DNA of 64,000 bases from the NCBI RefSeq assembly GCF_025562715.2, contig NZ_JAPFCC010000001.1, positions 3,056,501-3,120,500 of the forward strand, given 5' to 3'. Shown piece by piece: positions 10,024 through 18,656 of this stretch (position 1 is the first letter of the stretch; every line of letters starts with the position of its first letter). The notes under the pieces are model-generated. The model was not told the origin of the DNA. It made no database searches and saw only the letters and a program-made list of their open reading frames with translations. The stretch comes from Endozoicomonas gorgoniicola. Its GTDB lineage: Bacteria; Pseudomonadota; Gammaproteobacteria; Pseudomonadales; Endozoicomonadaceae. The position numbers were made by a program, and so were the translations under genes.

Positions 10024-10383
10024 TTAAGCGGCAGGCTGATAGTGCAGAGGTTGATGGGCTTTTTTCTGCTCTACCGGCAACCCGTCCAGAAGCCAGTTCA
10101 GTTCTCGGCGTGTTAATGCGATGGCCTGATCCGGAGCACCCTGGCGAGGCCAGTTAAAACAGCCCTTTTCCAGGCGGCGATAGTAGAGCCAGAAGCCGTT
10201 GGTTTGCCAGTGCAGAATCTTGAGCTTATTGCGTCCCCGGTTGCAAAAGACAAACAGGCTTTCAGAAAACGGGTCCAGTTCCAGTACTTCACTGACGATG
10301 AGGGACAGGCCGTCAATGGACTTGCGCATATCCGTCACCCCGGGCACCAGATAAACGCTGAGAGATGAGGATGCACCAATCAT
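10024..10383 (-). CDS. tnpB: IS66 Orf2 protein TnpB
   Basis: 119 residues, IS66 Orf2-like: PGVTDMRKSIDGLS, FCNRGRNKLKILHW and NGFWLYYRRLEKG. Needed with TnpA for transposition of three-gene IS66 elements. Start overlaps the tnpA stop by 4 nt (10380-10383), implying translational coupling. Confidence 0.92.
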   Translation of the reverse strand: MIGASSSLSVYLVPGVTDMRKSIDGLSLIVSEVLELDPFSESLFVFCNRGRNKLKILHWQTNGFWLYYRRLEKGCFNWPRQGAPDQAIALTRRELNWLLDGLPVEQKKAHQPLHYQPAA

Positions 10384-10727
10384 GCGACCTCCAGAAGGTT
10401 GAGAACCTGCTTTAATGCACTTGGGTCAAACCCGGCGACCAGCTCAATCCGAAAGCCTCCGGGGCTGATAAGGGAGATACCTGTTTCAGTTGTTTCTGCG
10501 GGTGTCTGTTTTTTGCTGACTGGTTCTTCTGCAATAGAAACAGGAATCAGGGGTTGTGAATCCTGAACTGGCTCAATGACAGCCTGGTTGAAGTGACGTC
10601 GCTTGTGATAGCCGAACGTTTTGACCGAAAGCTGATGCTTCCGGGCGTATTCCGTCTGGGACAGGCCGCTTTTATTCCAGGCGTGGATGTGGTTTTTCCA
10701 GAAATCGTTGGTGCGATAGGTTGTCAT
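10380..10727 (-). CDS. tnpA: IS66 Orf1 protein TnpA
   Basis: 115 residues with a helix-turn-helix N-terminal half (WNKSGLSQTEYARKHQLSVK) as in IS66 Orf1/IS3-OrfA-like proteins. First gene of the element's operon. Confidence 0.9.
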   Translation of the reverse strand: MTTYRTNDFWKNHIHAWNKSGLSQTEYARKHQLSVKTFGYHKRRHFNQAVIEPVQDSQPLIPVSIAEEPVSKKQTPAETTETGISLISPGGFRIELVAGFDPSALKQVLNLLEVA

Positions 10728-10897
10728 GACTGCTTCCTACAGTTTGGAAGCATTAGTGTTCAGGATTTTAAAGCAGTCTGGTAGATGGAGTTAGCCTGAC
10801 GCTTACTTTCAAAGCAAGTTACTGAAAGCTCAGGAACCATTACATTCCAATACTCACTCATGCAAATTCCATATTAGTTTTGGTTGATGTAGAAGTG

Positions 10898-10974
10898 TTA
10901 TAACGCCTGGTTCAGCCGCGTGCCGAAGGCACGTCGGGTGAGCGAAGCGAACGAACTGCAACCATTTTTTAGCT
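10898..10974 (-). other. attC site 6 with altered R'' box
   Basis: Long form attC, but the right end reads TTTTTTAGCT instead of TTTGTTAGCT, so R'' is AGCTAAA rather than AGCTAAC. The conserved C next to the inverse core is lost. Confidence 0.82.
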
Positions 10975-11109
10975 GTAGCATTTAAAGAATGAACTTGAGC
11001 ATTTTTGCCCAACATTTTTTTCTCTGAACTGGCCAACCCCCTGTGTCAGCATAGTTGTCGCCTCTTCTGATTTATCTTCAAAAGACAGGGGGCGGTCAGT
11101 GAGCATTCA

Positions 11110-11607
11110 ATGACTCGTTATTCAGAAGAGTTCAGGGCATCCGTCGTGCAAAAGATGATGCCTCCCAATAATGTACCTGTTGCCCAGTTAGCCCGTGAGA
11201 CTGGCATCACTGAGGCAACCCTGTACACTTGGCGGAAAAAGACAAGAGCGCAAGGAGTGCCTGTGCCTGGTGATGGTTTGAACCCTGAACAGTGGCGTTC
11301 AGAAGATAAGTTCGCTGTCGTGCTTGAGACAGCGGTGTTGAATGAAGCAGAACTATCTGAGTACTGTCGTAAAAAAGGCCTGTTTCCAGAGCAGGTTGCC
11401 CAGTGGAAGCAAGTCTGCCTAACAGCCAATGCTGAGGCAGCTGAGCAGCGCAAACAATTGGCAGAAGAGCGCAAGCAGGATAAGAAAAAAATCAATGTTC
11501 TGGAACGTGAGCTGAACCGCAAAGACAAGGCCCTGGCTGAAACGGCTGCTTTGCTGGTACTGGCAAAAAAGGCCCGCGCGATCTGGGGGGAACGCGAGGA
11601 CGACTGA
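11110..11607 (+). CDS. IS3-family OrfA
   Basis: 165 residues with an N-terminal helix-turn-helix (VPVAQLARETGITEATLYTW) and a second HTH (SEYCRKKGLFPEQVAQWK), followed by a long leucine/charged coiled coil. A slippery A-AAA-AAG at 11565-11571 lies near its 3' end and leads by -1 frameshift into the OrfB frame, the standard way IS3 elements make OrfAB. Confidence 0.85.
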   Translation: MTRYSEEFRASVVQKMMPPNNVPVAQLARETGITEATLYTWRKKTRAQGVPVPGDGLNPEQWRSEDKFAVVLETAVLNEAELSEYCRKKGLFPEQVAQWKQVCLTANAEAAEQRKQLAEERKQDKKKINVLERELNRKDKALAETAALLVLAKKARAIWGEREDD

Positions 11608-11741
11608 TTAGCCACCCAGATCGCAAGGAAGCTGTAAAACTCATTGATCAGGCCAGAGCCGCAGGGGCAAGGCAATCTGCGGCCTGCAAAATACTTGGAC
11701 TTTCTGAGCGCACTTACCAACGCTGGAAGCAGGAGAAGACC

Positions 11742-12677
11742 GTGAAGGTTGACCAGAGAAAAAATGCTGACAGACCCGCACCGGCTAACAAGCTGACTGA
11801 GGCTGAATGCCAGGCCATTCTGAAGGTCTGTAATGAGCCTCGATTCCAGAGTCTGCCACCCAGCCAGATCGTGACGACATTACTGGATGAGGGGTATTAT
11901 ATCGCCTCTGTATCCTCCTATTACCGTGTATTAAAGGCTGCAAACCAGCAGCATCGGCGTGGCAGGGCAAGCGCTTCCGGAGGCCGTAAACCATCGTCGT
12001 ATGTGGCTACAAAGCCAAATCAGGTGTGGACCTGGGACATAACTTATCTGCGCTCAAATATCAGAGGTGAATACTACTACCTGTACATGGTCGAAGATAT
12101 TTTCAGTCGTATGATTGTGGCCTGGGAGATTCATGAGGCTGAATCTGCCGACTACGCTGCCGGGATGATCAGCAAGGCCTGCCTCAGGCATGGCATTAGC
12201 CTGCAGGATCAACCTCTGGTTCTGCACTCGGACAATGGCAGTCCGATGAAAGGGGCTAATATGCTGTCTACCGTGCAGCGTCTGGGGGTCGTGCCCTCAT
12301 TCAGCAGGCCAAGGGTTAGCAATGACAATCCGTTCTCAGAGTCAACATTCAGAACGATGAAGTACCGCCCTGATTACCCGTCAAAGCCTTTTGCAAGCTT
12401 GGTCGAAGCAAGGAAGTGGACTTCGGGTTTTGTTGCCTGGTACAACACAGAACACAAGCACAGCAGCCTGAAATTTGTTACACCAGCCCAAAGGCATCAT
12501 GGGCAAGCTGAAGAGCTTCTGGAGCAACGTAAAAAGCTGATGGAGCAAGCAAAAATGAAGACCCCTGAAAGATGGGGGCAAAGAGCAATCCGAGACTGGT
12601 CACTGCCAAATGAGGTCTGGTTGAATCCTGATCGACCTGAGGCGGGTAATGAGACCAGTATCAAGGAAGTGGCGTGA
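11742..12677 (+). CDS. IS3-family OrfB transposase (integrase domain)
   Basis: 311 residues from GTG at 11742; in the element it is more likely made as part of an OrfAB fusion, because the open frame extends upstream to about 11572 (LISHPDRKEAVKLIDQARA). rve integrase core with TWDITYL, LHSDNGSPM and NDNPFSESTFRTMKY supplying D, D and E. Confidence 0.87.
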   Translation: MKVDQRKNADRPAPANKLTEAECQAILKVCNEPRFQSLPPSQIVTTLLDEGYYIASVSSYYRVLKAANQQHRRGRASASGGRKPSSYVATKPNQVWTWDITYLRSNIRGEYYYLYMVEDIFSRMIVAWEIHEAESADYAAGMISKACLRHGISLQDQPLVLHSDNGSPMKGANMLSTVQRLGVVPSFSRPRVSNDNPFSESTFRTMKYRPDYPSKPFASLVEARKWTSGFVAWYNTEHKHSSLKFVTPAQRHHGQAEELLEQRKKLMEQAKMKTPERWGQRAIRDWSLPNEVWLNPDRPEAGNETSIKEVA

Positions 12678-13117
12678 GGTGGAGGCGACATCTTTGTTGA
12701 CAAACACCGCCAATGGCACAGAATCAAAAGGTTGAGAAGCAGCATAAACCAGAGATTTTATGCCCCAGAGACAGACTCTGGTGTTTGCGCTGGCGTTGCA
12801 CGAGGGAAAAAAACACTGAACCCGCTTGCCGACCACAAGCTCAGGAGGTGATGCGAATGGAATGAGCCAAAAACTCTTGATTCGATGGTCGGCATTGCAC
12901 GCTGGAAAGTGCACCGCCCTCTCTCGCCAGCTTGTACTGAACCTGACTTGCTGAGTTTTTCTGCTTTGCTGAAAGCAGCTCAGAACCAAAAACTTGACGA
13001 CAAGAACACAGTAACGGATGAAAACCATTCACTGAACTCTGGCTACAGCTAACGCCTGGTTCAGCCGCGTGCCGAAGGCACGTCGGGTGAGCGAAGCGAA
13101 CGAACTGCAACCATTTG

Positions 13118-13320
13118 TATGGATAATGATTAACGAAACAGGGTAATGTGAGACCCAAGCTTTAGCAGCAACTAAAGCCTTCTTATACAGCAGTTCGATG
13201 GAACTTTGGCTCCTCAGTTGAGAGACCGGTAACAAGTAAGAACGCTGCATAAGACTCCAAGCATCAAGTTCGGATAGTCAGAGGGGCCTCGAGCCCGAAT
13301 TAGCAAGGCAGAACCAGCTT
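13118..13320 (+). ncRNA. Candidate bridge/seek RNA region of IS110-type element
   Basis: 203 nt upstream of the transposase start, conserved in all three copies (also 22196-22398 and 24158-24360) and without a credible ORF. It contains a 7-bp hairpin GCTTTAG/CTAAAGC, a hairpin AGTTC-GAT-GGAACT and a GGGC/GCCC hairpin near the 3' end. TAACAAGT (13230-13237) is complementary to ACTTGTTA at the element/attC right junction, and GCATAA (13247-13252) to TTATGC of the attC core. IS110 elements are known to carry target-guiding RNAs in such leaders; assignment here is inference. Confidence 0.45.
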
Positions 13321-14280
13321 ATGATGAATAACAAAAATAATCAAAATCCAGTTACCGTGGGAGTCGATACAGGCAAGTCTCAACTGGACATATACATACG
13401 TCCTCTGGACATCTATTTCTCCGTCAGCAATGATGAAAAAGGTGTTCAGGAAGCCATCAAACAAATCAAAAAACATAAACCTGAACGGATTGCAATCGAA
13501 GCAACAGGTAGGCTTGAACACCTTTTCATTATGAGCTGTTCAAAAGCGAAGCTCCCCTTCGTTGTTGCCAACCCTGCCCACATTAAAAAATTTGCGGGTG
13601 CCATTGGACGGTTGGCAAAAACAGACAAACTGGATGCACAGCTCATCGCTCATTATGGTGAAGCGATAAAGCCAGCACTATCTGAACTGAAGCCCGAGGC
13701 TCTGCAGCAGATGAGCGATTTGCTAGCTCGTAGAAGGCAGCTAATCGAGATGCAGACGATGGAGAAGAATCGTCGGCAGATCATGCCCAAAAAAGTCAGC
13801 CGCCTCATAACTCCAGTGTTAACGGTACTGGGAAAGCAGATTGAGAAAGTAGATCAAATGCTGCTGAAACTGATTGCAGTCTGTCCTGAATACCAGTCGA
13901 AATTCGACATCATCCACAGTGTTCCTGGCATTGGGAAAGTAGTTACATTCAGCCTACTCAGTGACATGCCAGAACTAGGTTATTTGACGAACAAACAAGC
14001 TGCAGCACTGATCGGAGTAGCACCGATAAACAGAGAGAGTGGAGCCTATCAGGGGCAACGCAAAATCAAAGGTGGCCGCCACAAAATTCGTACCGTTATG
14101 TTCATGGCTATGATGTCTGCAATCCAGTGTAACCCTGTTTTTAAGTCGACCTATGAACGACTACTGAGTACAGGAAAAGCAAAGAAAACAGCTCTCATCG
14201 CCTGTGTGAGAAAGATGATTGTTATCGTGAATTCTATGGTCAGGGATGGGGCTCAGTGGAACCCCAATATTGCTGGATAA
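13321..14280 (+). CDS. IS110-family DEDD transposase/recombinase
   Basis: 319 residues. RuvC-like N-terminal domain with VGVDTGKSQLDIYI (D), IEATGRLEHLF (E) and KTDKLDAQLIAHY (D,D); C-terminal transposase_20 domain with IIHSVPGIGKVVTFSLLSDM and NRESGAYQGQRKIKGG carrying the catalytic serine. Intact. Confidence 0.9.
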   Translation: MMNNKNNQNPVTVGVDTGKSQLDIYIRPLDIYFSVSNDEKGVQEAIKQIKKHKPERIAIEATGRLEHLFIMSCSKAKLPFVVANPAHIKKFAGAIGRLAKTDKLDAQLIAHYGEAIKPALSELKPEALQQMSDLLARRRQLIEMQTMEKNRRQIMPKKVSRLITPVLTVLGKQIEKVDQMLLKLIAVCPEYQSKFDIIHSVPGIGKVVTFSLLSDMPELGYLTNKQAAALIGVAPINRESGAYQGQRKIKGGRHKIRTVMFMAMMSAIQCNPVFKSTYERLLSTGKAKKTALIACVRKMIVIVNSMVRDGAQWNPNIAG

Positions 14281-14981
14281 AATGTAGTTGACACCATAGT
14301 CACTTGTTATGCGTTCTCTCTCGTTTTAGATTCGCCTTTTATATGTTCGATAACTTCTTTTCTAAATTCTGCATGCCCATGCTGGGCTCGTGGATGAGCT
14401 ATTCGGAAGCACTTTTTGTTTGCAGCGTTAAACTCCCAGATTTTTTTAGGATTGACCCTGATTGTTTCATAGCCATTGAAATGACGATTAAACAGCTCTT
14501 TGATTATAGGATCAATTCCTCTATAACCAGTAGCGAATATAATGTAATCTGGTTCAAAAAAACGAATTTGAGATGCTAATAACTCTAATGAAATACCTGT
14601 TATTATCTTAAGCTCTTCTTCTGGTCTTTCTAAGGGAGATTTTTTGTTATAATCCCATGCGAATAAATTGGCATAGATCATTCCTTCTGGTGATAAATCT
14701 AGCTCTTTAGAAACTTTATTATAGTAATGTTGAAACTTACTACTATGCCTTTTTTTGATTGTGCCATCAGGGCTATTTTTCAAATGCCAACTATACCTAA
14801 AGAAAGACTCTTCAATAATTTCATCAATTAATCCGTCATTGTTCTTATCAATTATTCTTCTTAATTTATTTTTATTATTATTTGTATTCCAACCTGCTGT
14901 TTCTCTACCAATAATCATTACTTTTGGGCTAGATTTCTCATATGCTTTGAAATGAAATGGTAAGAATACACCTGAATATTT

Positions 14982-16705
14982 AGTGCCTGTCCGAAAACCC
15001 TCAAGCCCTTGAAAAACACAGCCTGAGGCCAAATATAATACTCGAAGATTTTCCCAGACAGGCTGTTTTCGAGTTTATGCGTCAAACCATTAATCCACAA
15101 ATGCAGTTGGGCGAGGTTGATATCTCCGCCATCACATTCAACCCCAAGTCCAGAGATGATATTCCCCGGCTTTTGCGGGGCTTGCAGCACATATGGGTTA
15201 CACCTGATCTGAGAGAGCAGGTCTTTCAAGTTCTTGAAAGTATGATTCCTGCCAGCAGTAATAATGGTCGTCCCGGTATGGATCTCTGGAACATACTGGT
15301 GTTTGGCACCCTGCGGCTGGTCACTAACTGTGATTATGACCGTCTTCAGGAGCTGGCCAATGAACACGGCACGCTACGGAAAATGCTTGGGCACGGTCCT
15401 TACTGCACGCACTCTTATCATATCCAGACATTGCAGGATAATATCAGCCTGTTCACGCCCGAAATACTGGACCAGGTAAACCAGATTGTCGTGGCAGCAG
15501 GCCATCAACTGGTTAAAAAAAAGATGAGCCGCTATATGGCCGTGCCGATTCGTTTGTAGTCAAGACCGATGTTCATTTTCCCACAGACATCAGCCTGTTA
15601 AACGATGCCTGTCGTAAGGCTATTGAGTTTGCGTCCACCCTGGCTGGCCAGTACCAGTTACCAGCGTGGCGTCAGCGGGAATACCTGAAAAAACAGCATC
15701 GAAAGCGCTATCACAAGGTGCGGAATCTGAAACATTCCGTTGCTGCCTGCGAGTTTAAACAGCGGTCACGTCAGCACGATATTGAAACGGCACACCTTGA
15801 ATACATTAAGTACAGTCTCGACATTATCCGCAAGGCAGAAAGCACAGCTGCCCTGGTAGAAAAAAGCGCCCCCGATGAGTCTGCGCTGGAGAATCTCAAA
15901 TACTACATTGCCCACAGTCGTCACCAGATTAATCTGATTTATCGTCGGGTGATCGAGCATCAGCAGATTCCTCACAGCGACAAGGTGTTCTCGATTTTTG
16001 AACCCCACACAGAATGGATCAGCAAGGGTAAAGCCGGAGTTCCTGTAGAGTTGGGGTTGCGGGTATGCGTACTGCAAGACCAGTTTGGCTTCACGCTGAA
16101 TCACCATGTGATGCAAAAGCAGACAGACGATCAGGTTGCAGTGCCTATCGCAAAAGGAGCAAAACAACGCTTTCCCATGCTGAGCCAGGTCAGTTATGAC
16201 AAAGGGTTCTGGAGCCCCGCCAACCTTGAGGAACTTGATGGCTTTCTGGAACGAACCATTCTGCCGAAGAAAGGCAGGCTTTCCGCAGAAGACAAAAAAC
16301 GAGAGCACCACCTTGAGTTTACCCGGGCAAAAAGAAAGCATTCCGCCGTAGAGTCTGACATTAATGCTCTGGAAGCCAATGGCCTCGATAAATGTCCGGA
16401 CAAGGGCATTGATGCCTTCAAGCGCTATGTTGCCCTTGCGGTTGTGGGTGGCAACCTGAAGCGCTTGGGCAGGATTTTACAAGAACGGGATTTTTAGCCC
16501 TACTGACAGCAGTCTTTTGCCGTCCGAAATTTGATCATGGGTGCATGAGGGTTCTGCACGTTCGTAAAATGGCAGTTTTGGCTATTTTGCAAGCACTTTG
16601 ATCAAGAAGTGCCCTATAAGCGAGACTCTGATAATGCTTGCGGAGCAGTTCTACTGTTTGATGAATGTCAGTGACTCAATTTTCATAGGTTTTCTGACAG
16701 GCACT
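14982..16705 (+). mobile_element. ISNCY (ISDol1-like) copy B
   Basis: 1724 bp, inverted ends AGTGCCTGTC...GACAGGCACT, 4-bp duplication ATTT (14978-14981, 16706-16709). Same architecture as copy A with many synonymous differences, so the two copies are not recent duplicates. Confidence 0.87.
15077..16497 (+). CDS. ISNCY-family transposase, -1 frameshifted
   Basis: First frame from ATG 15077 to a stop at 15557-15559; second frame (-1) open through the A8G run near 15514-15522 and ending at 16497. The fused product of about 473 residues reads VKKKDEPLYGRADSFVV across the junction. The slippery run and both frames match copy A. A separately translated second part could start at GTG 15718 but lacks the conserved VHFPTD segment. 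Confidence 0.75.
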
Positions 16706-16827
16706 ATTTATCACCAATAAATCCATACTTATCATTGTCAATCTTGCTCAAAATTCTACGATAGCTTTCTTTTAGTTCTTCAATATCCATATCAGTTTCA
16801 CTTTTTAGATTGTTTTTTGGTATGAAC

Positions 16828-16914
16828 GCATAACGCCTGCTTCAGCCGCGCCGCCGACGGCGGCGTCGGGTGGAGGGGCACAGCCCCGGAACGAACTGGA
16901 AGCATTTGTTATGC
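16828..16914 (-). other. attC site 8
   Basis: Variant long attC with hairpins CGCCGCCGTCGGCGGCG and GGGGCTGTGCCCC; R'' GCATAAC, R' GTTATGC after GCAGGC. Confidence 0.86.
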
Positions 16915-16926
16915 CCCGTGTAGGGA

Positions 16927-17214
16927 TTAGCGCAGTTCTTGGAAAACTTCTGGGCATTGTTCGGCAATGCGTAATAAAGCTTTCGCAGGCCCTTGCGGTG
17001 TTCTTCGACCTTGCTCCCAATCCTGTATGGTTCGGATACTAACACCCATGAAACCAGCAAAAGCTGACTGTGATAATTGCAACTTTTGCCTTATCTCTTT
17101 GGTGGGTGAAGGGTCTGAAAGAATCGAGGTTTTCAGTTTACCTTCACCGGATTTAAATGCCTTAATTTCTTCGATGCCATCAAGAATTTCTTGACCGATA
17201 TCACGTTCACTCAT
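16927..17214 (-). CDS. HTH antitoxin (HigA/NadS type)
   Basis: 95 residues from ATG at 17214 (MSERDIGQEILDGIEEIKAF). C-terminal half is an XRE/Cro-like HTH: LSQSAFAGFMGVSIRTIQDW followed by EQGRRTPQGPAKALLRI. Follows the toxin gene with an 8-bp overlap, the HigBA order. As an antitoxin it would bind its toxin and repress the operon through the palindrome at 17530-17546. Sense orientation; stops 13 nt before R''. Confidence 0.82.
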   Translation of the reverse strand: MSERDIGQEILDGIEEIKAFKSGEGKLKTSILSDPSPTKEIRQKLQLSQSAFAGFMGVSIRTIQDWEQGRRTPQGPAKALLRIAEQCPEVFQELR

Positions 17215-17518
17215 TTTCGATAGCCTCCGCAATTTTTTTGAGAATATGCCCAGGAATGGAGGCTCGTTCAGATTTACTGTACATTGTGAGCATCCATATT
17301 TCATGGTCACTCTTTTTCCAGTAATAAATTACTCGAACTCCACCACTTTTTCCTTTGCCTTCTGGTGCCCAACGCACCTTTCTAACGCCACCGCTACCAC
17401 GGACAATATCACCAGAATCAGGTTTTTCCTGAAGGTGCCATTGCAACATTCTGTATTCATCGTCAGACAAATACTCTGAGAGTAGCTTGGTGAATTTGGT
17501 TGTTTCGATGAAAATCAT
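17207..17518 (-). CDS. RelE/HigB-type toxin
   Basis: 103 residues. The pattern FTKLLSEYLSDDEYRMLQWHL, GSGGVRKVRWAPEGKGKSGG and VIYYWKKSDHEIWMLTMYSK matches the RelE/HigB-2 ribosome-dependent mRNA interferase fold (basic loop after a glycine-rich turn, YYW...D..I.ML strand). First gene of the pair, upstream of the HTH antitoxin. Confidence 0.85.
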   Translation of the reverse strand: MIFIETTKFTKLLSEYLSDDEYRMLQWHLQEKPDSGDIVRGSGGVRKVRWAPEGKGKSGGVRVIYYWKKSDHEIWMLTMYSKSERASIPGHILKKIAEAIENE

Positions 17519-17529
17519 AGATTGAAAAT

Positions 17530-17546
17530 ATACGGCAATGCCGTAT
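17530..17546. promoter_or_regulatory. Palindromic operator of the RelE/HTH pair
   Basis: Perfect 17-bp palindrome ATACGGCAATGCCGTAT, centred about 20 bp upstream of the toxin start. Position and symmetry fit autorepression by the HTH antitoxin. Confidence 0.6.
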
Positions 17547-17593
17547 TTGTCAAATCCTGATTTTCCTCATTTTTCTGTGAGTTGAGATTAGGG

Positions 17594-17654
17594 GCATAAC
17601 GCCGTTTTCAGGGGTGCGACCATCGGGAGCATCCCTTGGAAAACATTGTTATAC
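17594..17654 (-). other. attC site 9
   Basis: Short attC with stem CCAAGGGATGCTCCCGATGG / CACCCCTGAAAACGGC; R'' GTATAAC, R' GTTATGC. Its R' pairs with the R'' of attC 8 (GTTATGCCCC / GGGGCATAAC), defining the toxin-antitoxin cassette. Confidence 0.82.
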
Positions 17655-17679
17655 GGCGATAGGTTTCAACTGGAGAATA

Positions 17680-18006
17680 ATGATGGAAATGGGACAGATA
17701 TTTGAAAATGGTTTGCGTTACTTACTTCTTTTTAATCCAGTCAGGGTTCACGAACTGGATAAAAAGAAGATTGAAATTAATGTATATGACTACGATGGAA
17801 GGATTGAGGCAAAAGCATTCCATAAAACAGTGATGGCACTGAAATCGCGTGAACCGTTAAGCGTATTGGTAGCCAAGTCATACGGAACAGATTGGGGAAG
17901 GATTATCCAAAAAATCACAACAGAAAACTCAAAAAATTTCGACCCTGAAACCCTGAGTTATCATTATCACGTAGCTGCTTATGATCTTTATCTGACTGGG
18001 AAATAG
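17680..18006 (+). CDS. Cassette protein of unknown function
   Basis: About 108 residues from ATG 17680 or 17683 (GGAG at 17672-17675 fits the second better). Mixed alpha/beta composition: GLRYLLLFNPVRVHELDKKK, then IEINVYDYDGRIEAKAF and a C-terminal YHYHVAAYDLYLTGK. No family recognised and no signal peptide. Runs against the cassette direction and ends just before the R' box of attC 10. Confidence 0.6.
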   Translation: MMEMGQIFENGLRYLLLFNPVRVHELDKKKIEINVYDYDGRIEAKAFHKTVMALKSREPLSVLVAKSYGTDWGRIIQKITTENSKNFDPETLSYHYHVAAYDLYLTGK

Positions 18007-18008
18007 CC

Positions 18009-18085
18009 GTATAACGCCTGGTTCAGCCGCGTGCCGAAGGCACGTCGGGTGAGCGAAGCGAAGGAACTGCAACCATTTGTTAGCT
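18009..18085 (-). other. attC site 10
   Basis: Long form attC with hairpin GTGCCTTCGGCAC; R'' AGCTAAC, R' GTTATAC after CCAGGC. Confidence 0.87.
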
Positions 18086-18603
18086 GTTCCTTCCAAACTG
18101 TGAACTTGCGTATTTTTGCCCAATATTATCGACTCTGAACTCAACCAGCGACTCTGAACCAAAATGCTACAAATTTCACAGACCTTGAGCTTATTTGCCC
18201 CAGAGACAAACCCTGTTGCCTATTCTGGCGTTGCACGAAGTAAAGAAACTCTGAACCTGCTTGCCGACCACTAACTCAGGAGGTGGTGCGAATGGAATGA
18301 GCCAAAAACTCTTGATTCGATGGTCGGCATTGCACGCTGGAAAAAGCAATAAGCCTGATCGCCAGATTGCACAGAACCAAAGAAGTCTTTTGCTGATGAA
18401 CGCTACCACCTACCAGCAAAGATAAAACTTACAGTACATTCCTTTGCGCCTTTAGGGCTGACATGGATGAAAAATATACGACAGTTCCCAATCGCTAACT
18501 TTGTACGCAGAGAATACTGGTTTCAGGTGTTGATTTCGAGGGTTATATGAAATAAAAACAGCCTCTTGCTGTTGAGTAAGGAAAGCCACTGAAGTTTAGG
18601 AAC
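18086..18603 (-). other. Coding-poor cassette, family B, copy 2
   Basis: 518 bp. Shares blocks with 12720-12930, and its right ~150 bp with 55127-55278 (reverse). No convincing gene: the best sense-strand frame (complement 18191-18409) has an unusual Phe/Trp/Cys-rich composition. Function unknown. Confidence 0.5.
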
Positions 18604-18656
18604 AGCTAACGCCTTTATCAACGGTGTGCCGAAGGCACATCCGTTGGATAAAATTG

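Larger units (their letters stand above)
8386..10806 (-). mobile_element. IS66-family element, three-gene type, copy 1
   Basis: 2421 bp, ends GTAAGCGGTTGGGG and CTGACGCTTAC, 8-bp duplication TTTCAAAG (8378-8385, 10807-10814). Carries tnpA, tnpB and tnpC on the minus strand. Second copy at 25715-28135. Confidence 0.92.
6286..10861 (-). pseudogene. Glyoxalase/bleomycin-resistance (VOC) fold protein, split by IS66 and IS1380
   Basis: Three exon-like pieces: 10861-10807 (ATG at 10861), 8385-8192 and 6471-6286. Removing IS66 (8386-10806, duplication TTTCAAAG) and IS1380 (6472-8191, duplication TTAG) gives one open frame of about 140 residues. It contains FETSFEFYTQLLGFSVRNK near the N-terminus and IQDPDGYLLRF near the C-terminus, both standard for VOC proteins such as bleomycin-binding or small glyoxalase-like proteins. 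Sense orientation in its cassette. Substrate cannot be predicted. The two insertions make the present gene non-functional. Confidence 0.85.
11042..12706 (+). mobile_element. IS3-family element
   Basis: About 1665 bp between imperfect inverted repeats beginning TGTGTCAGCATAG and (reverse) TGTTTGTCAACAAAG, both continuing into TGTCGCCTC. I see no clear target duplication, so the ends are approximate. Confidence 0.8.
10975..13046 (-). other. Coding-poor cassette, family B, copy 1, split by IS3
   Basis: Cassette sequence is 10971-11041 and 12707-13046. It shares long near-identical blocks with 18086-18603, including GATTCGATGGTCGGCATTGC, GAGCCAAAAACTC and GGCGTTGCACGA. No ORF with convincing codon structure; the sense-strand translation around CNADHRIKSFWLIPFA is conserved between both copies but has no clear start. 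Function unknown. Confidence 0.5.
13118..14303 (+). mobile_element. IS110-type (attC-targeting) element, copy 1
   Basis: 1186 bp from TATGGATAATG to CATAGTCAC, inserted between attC left flank CCATTTG and right flank TTGTTATGC; the shared TTG means ends are ambiguous by up to 3 nt. Both ends contain TATGG subterminally (reverse at the right end). Same orientation and same target position as copies 2 and 3. Confidence 0.85.
13047..14312 (-). other. attC site 7, interrupted by an IS110-type element
   Basis: Main part 13047-13117 and R'' 14306-14312 (GTTATGC on plus). Rejoining across the element restores ...CCATTTG+TTATGC, a normal attC end. Confidence 0.85.
14307..16790 (-). pseudogene. Cassette protein, possibly uracil-DNA-glycosylase-like fold, split by ISNCY
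   Basis: ATG at 16790 starts MDIEELKESYRRILSKID; the frame stops at the ISNCY element (16705) and continues at 14977. Removing the element and one ATTT duplication gives a single frame of about 240 residues ending in TAA (14307-14309) inside the attC R'' box. VMIIGRETAGWNT near residue 45, PDYIIFATGYRGID and FRIAHPRAQHG near the C-terminus resemble the motif order of UDG-superfamily proteins, but this is a weak match. Sense orientation in its cassette. Confidence 0.6.

Noticed and set aside
10854..11036. Short ORFs starting with a recurring peptide MQFVRFAHPTCLRHAAEPGV at many places
   Set aside because: They are translations of the attC long form and recur wherever an attC occurs; not genes.
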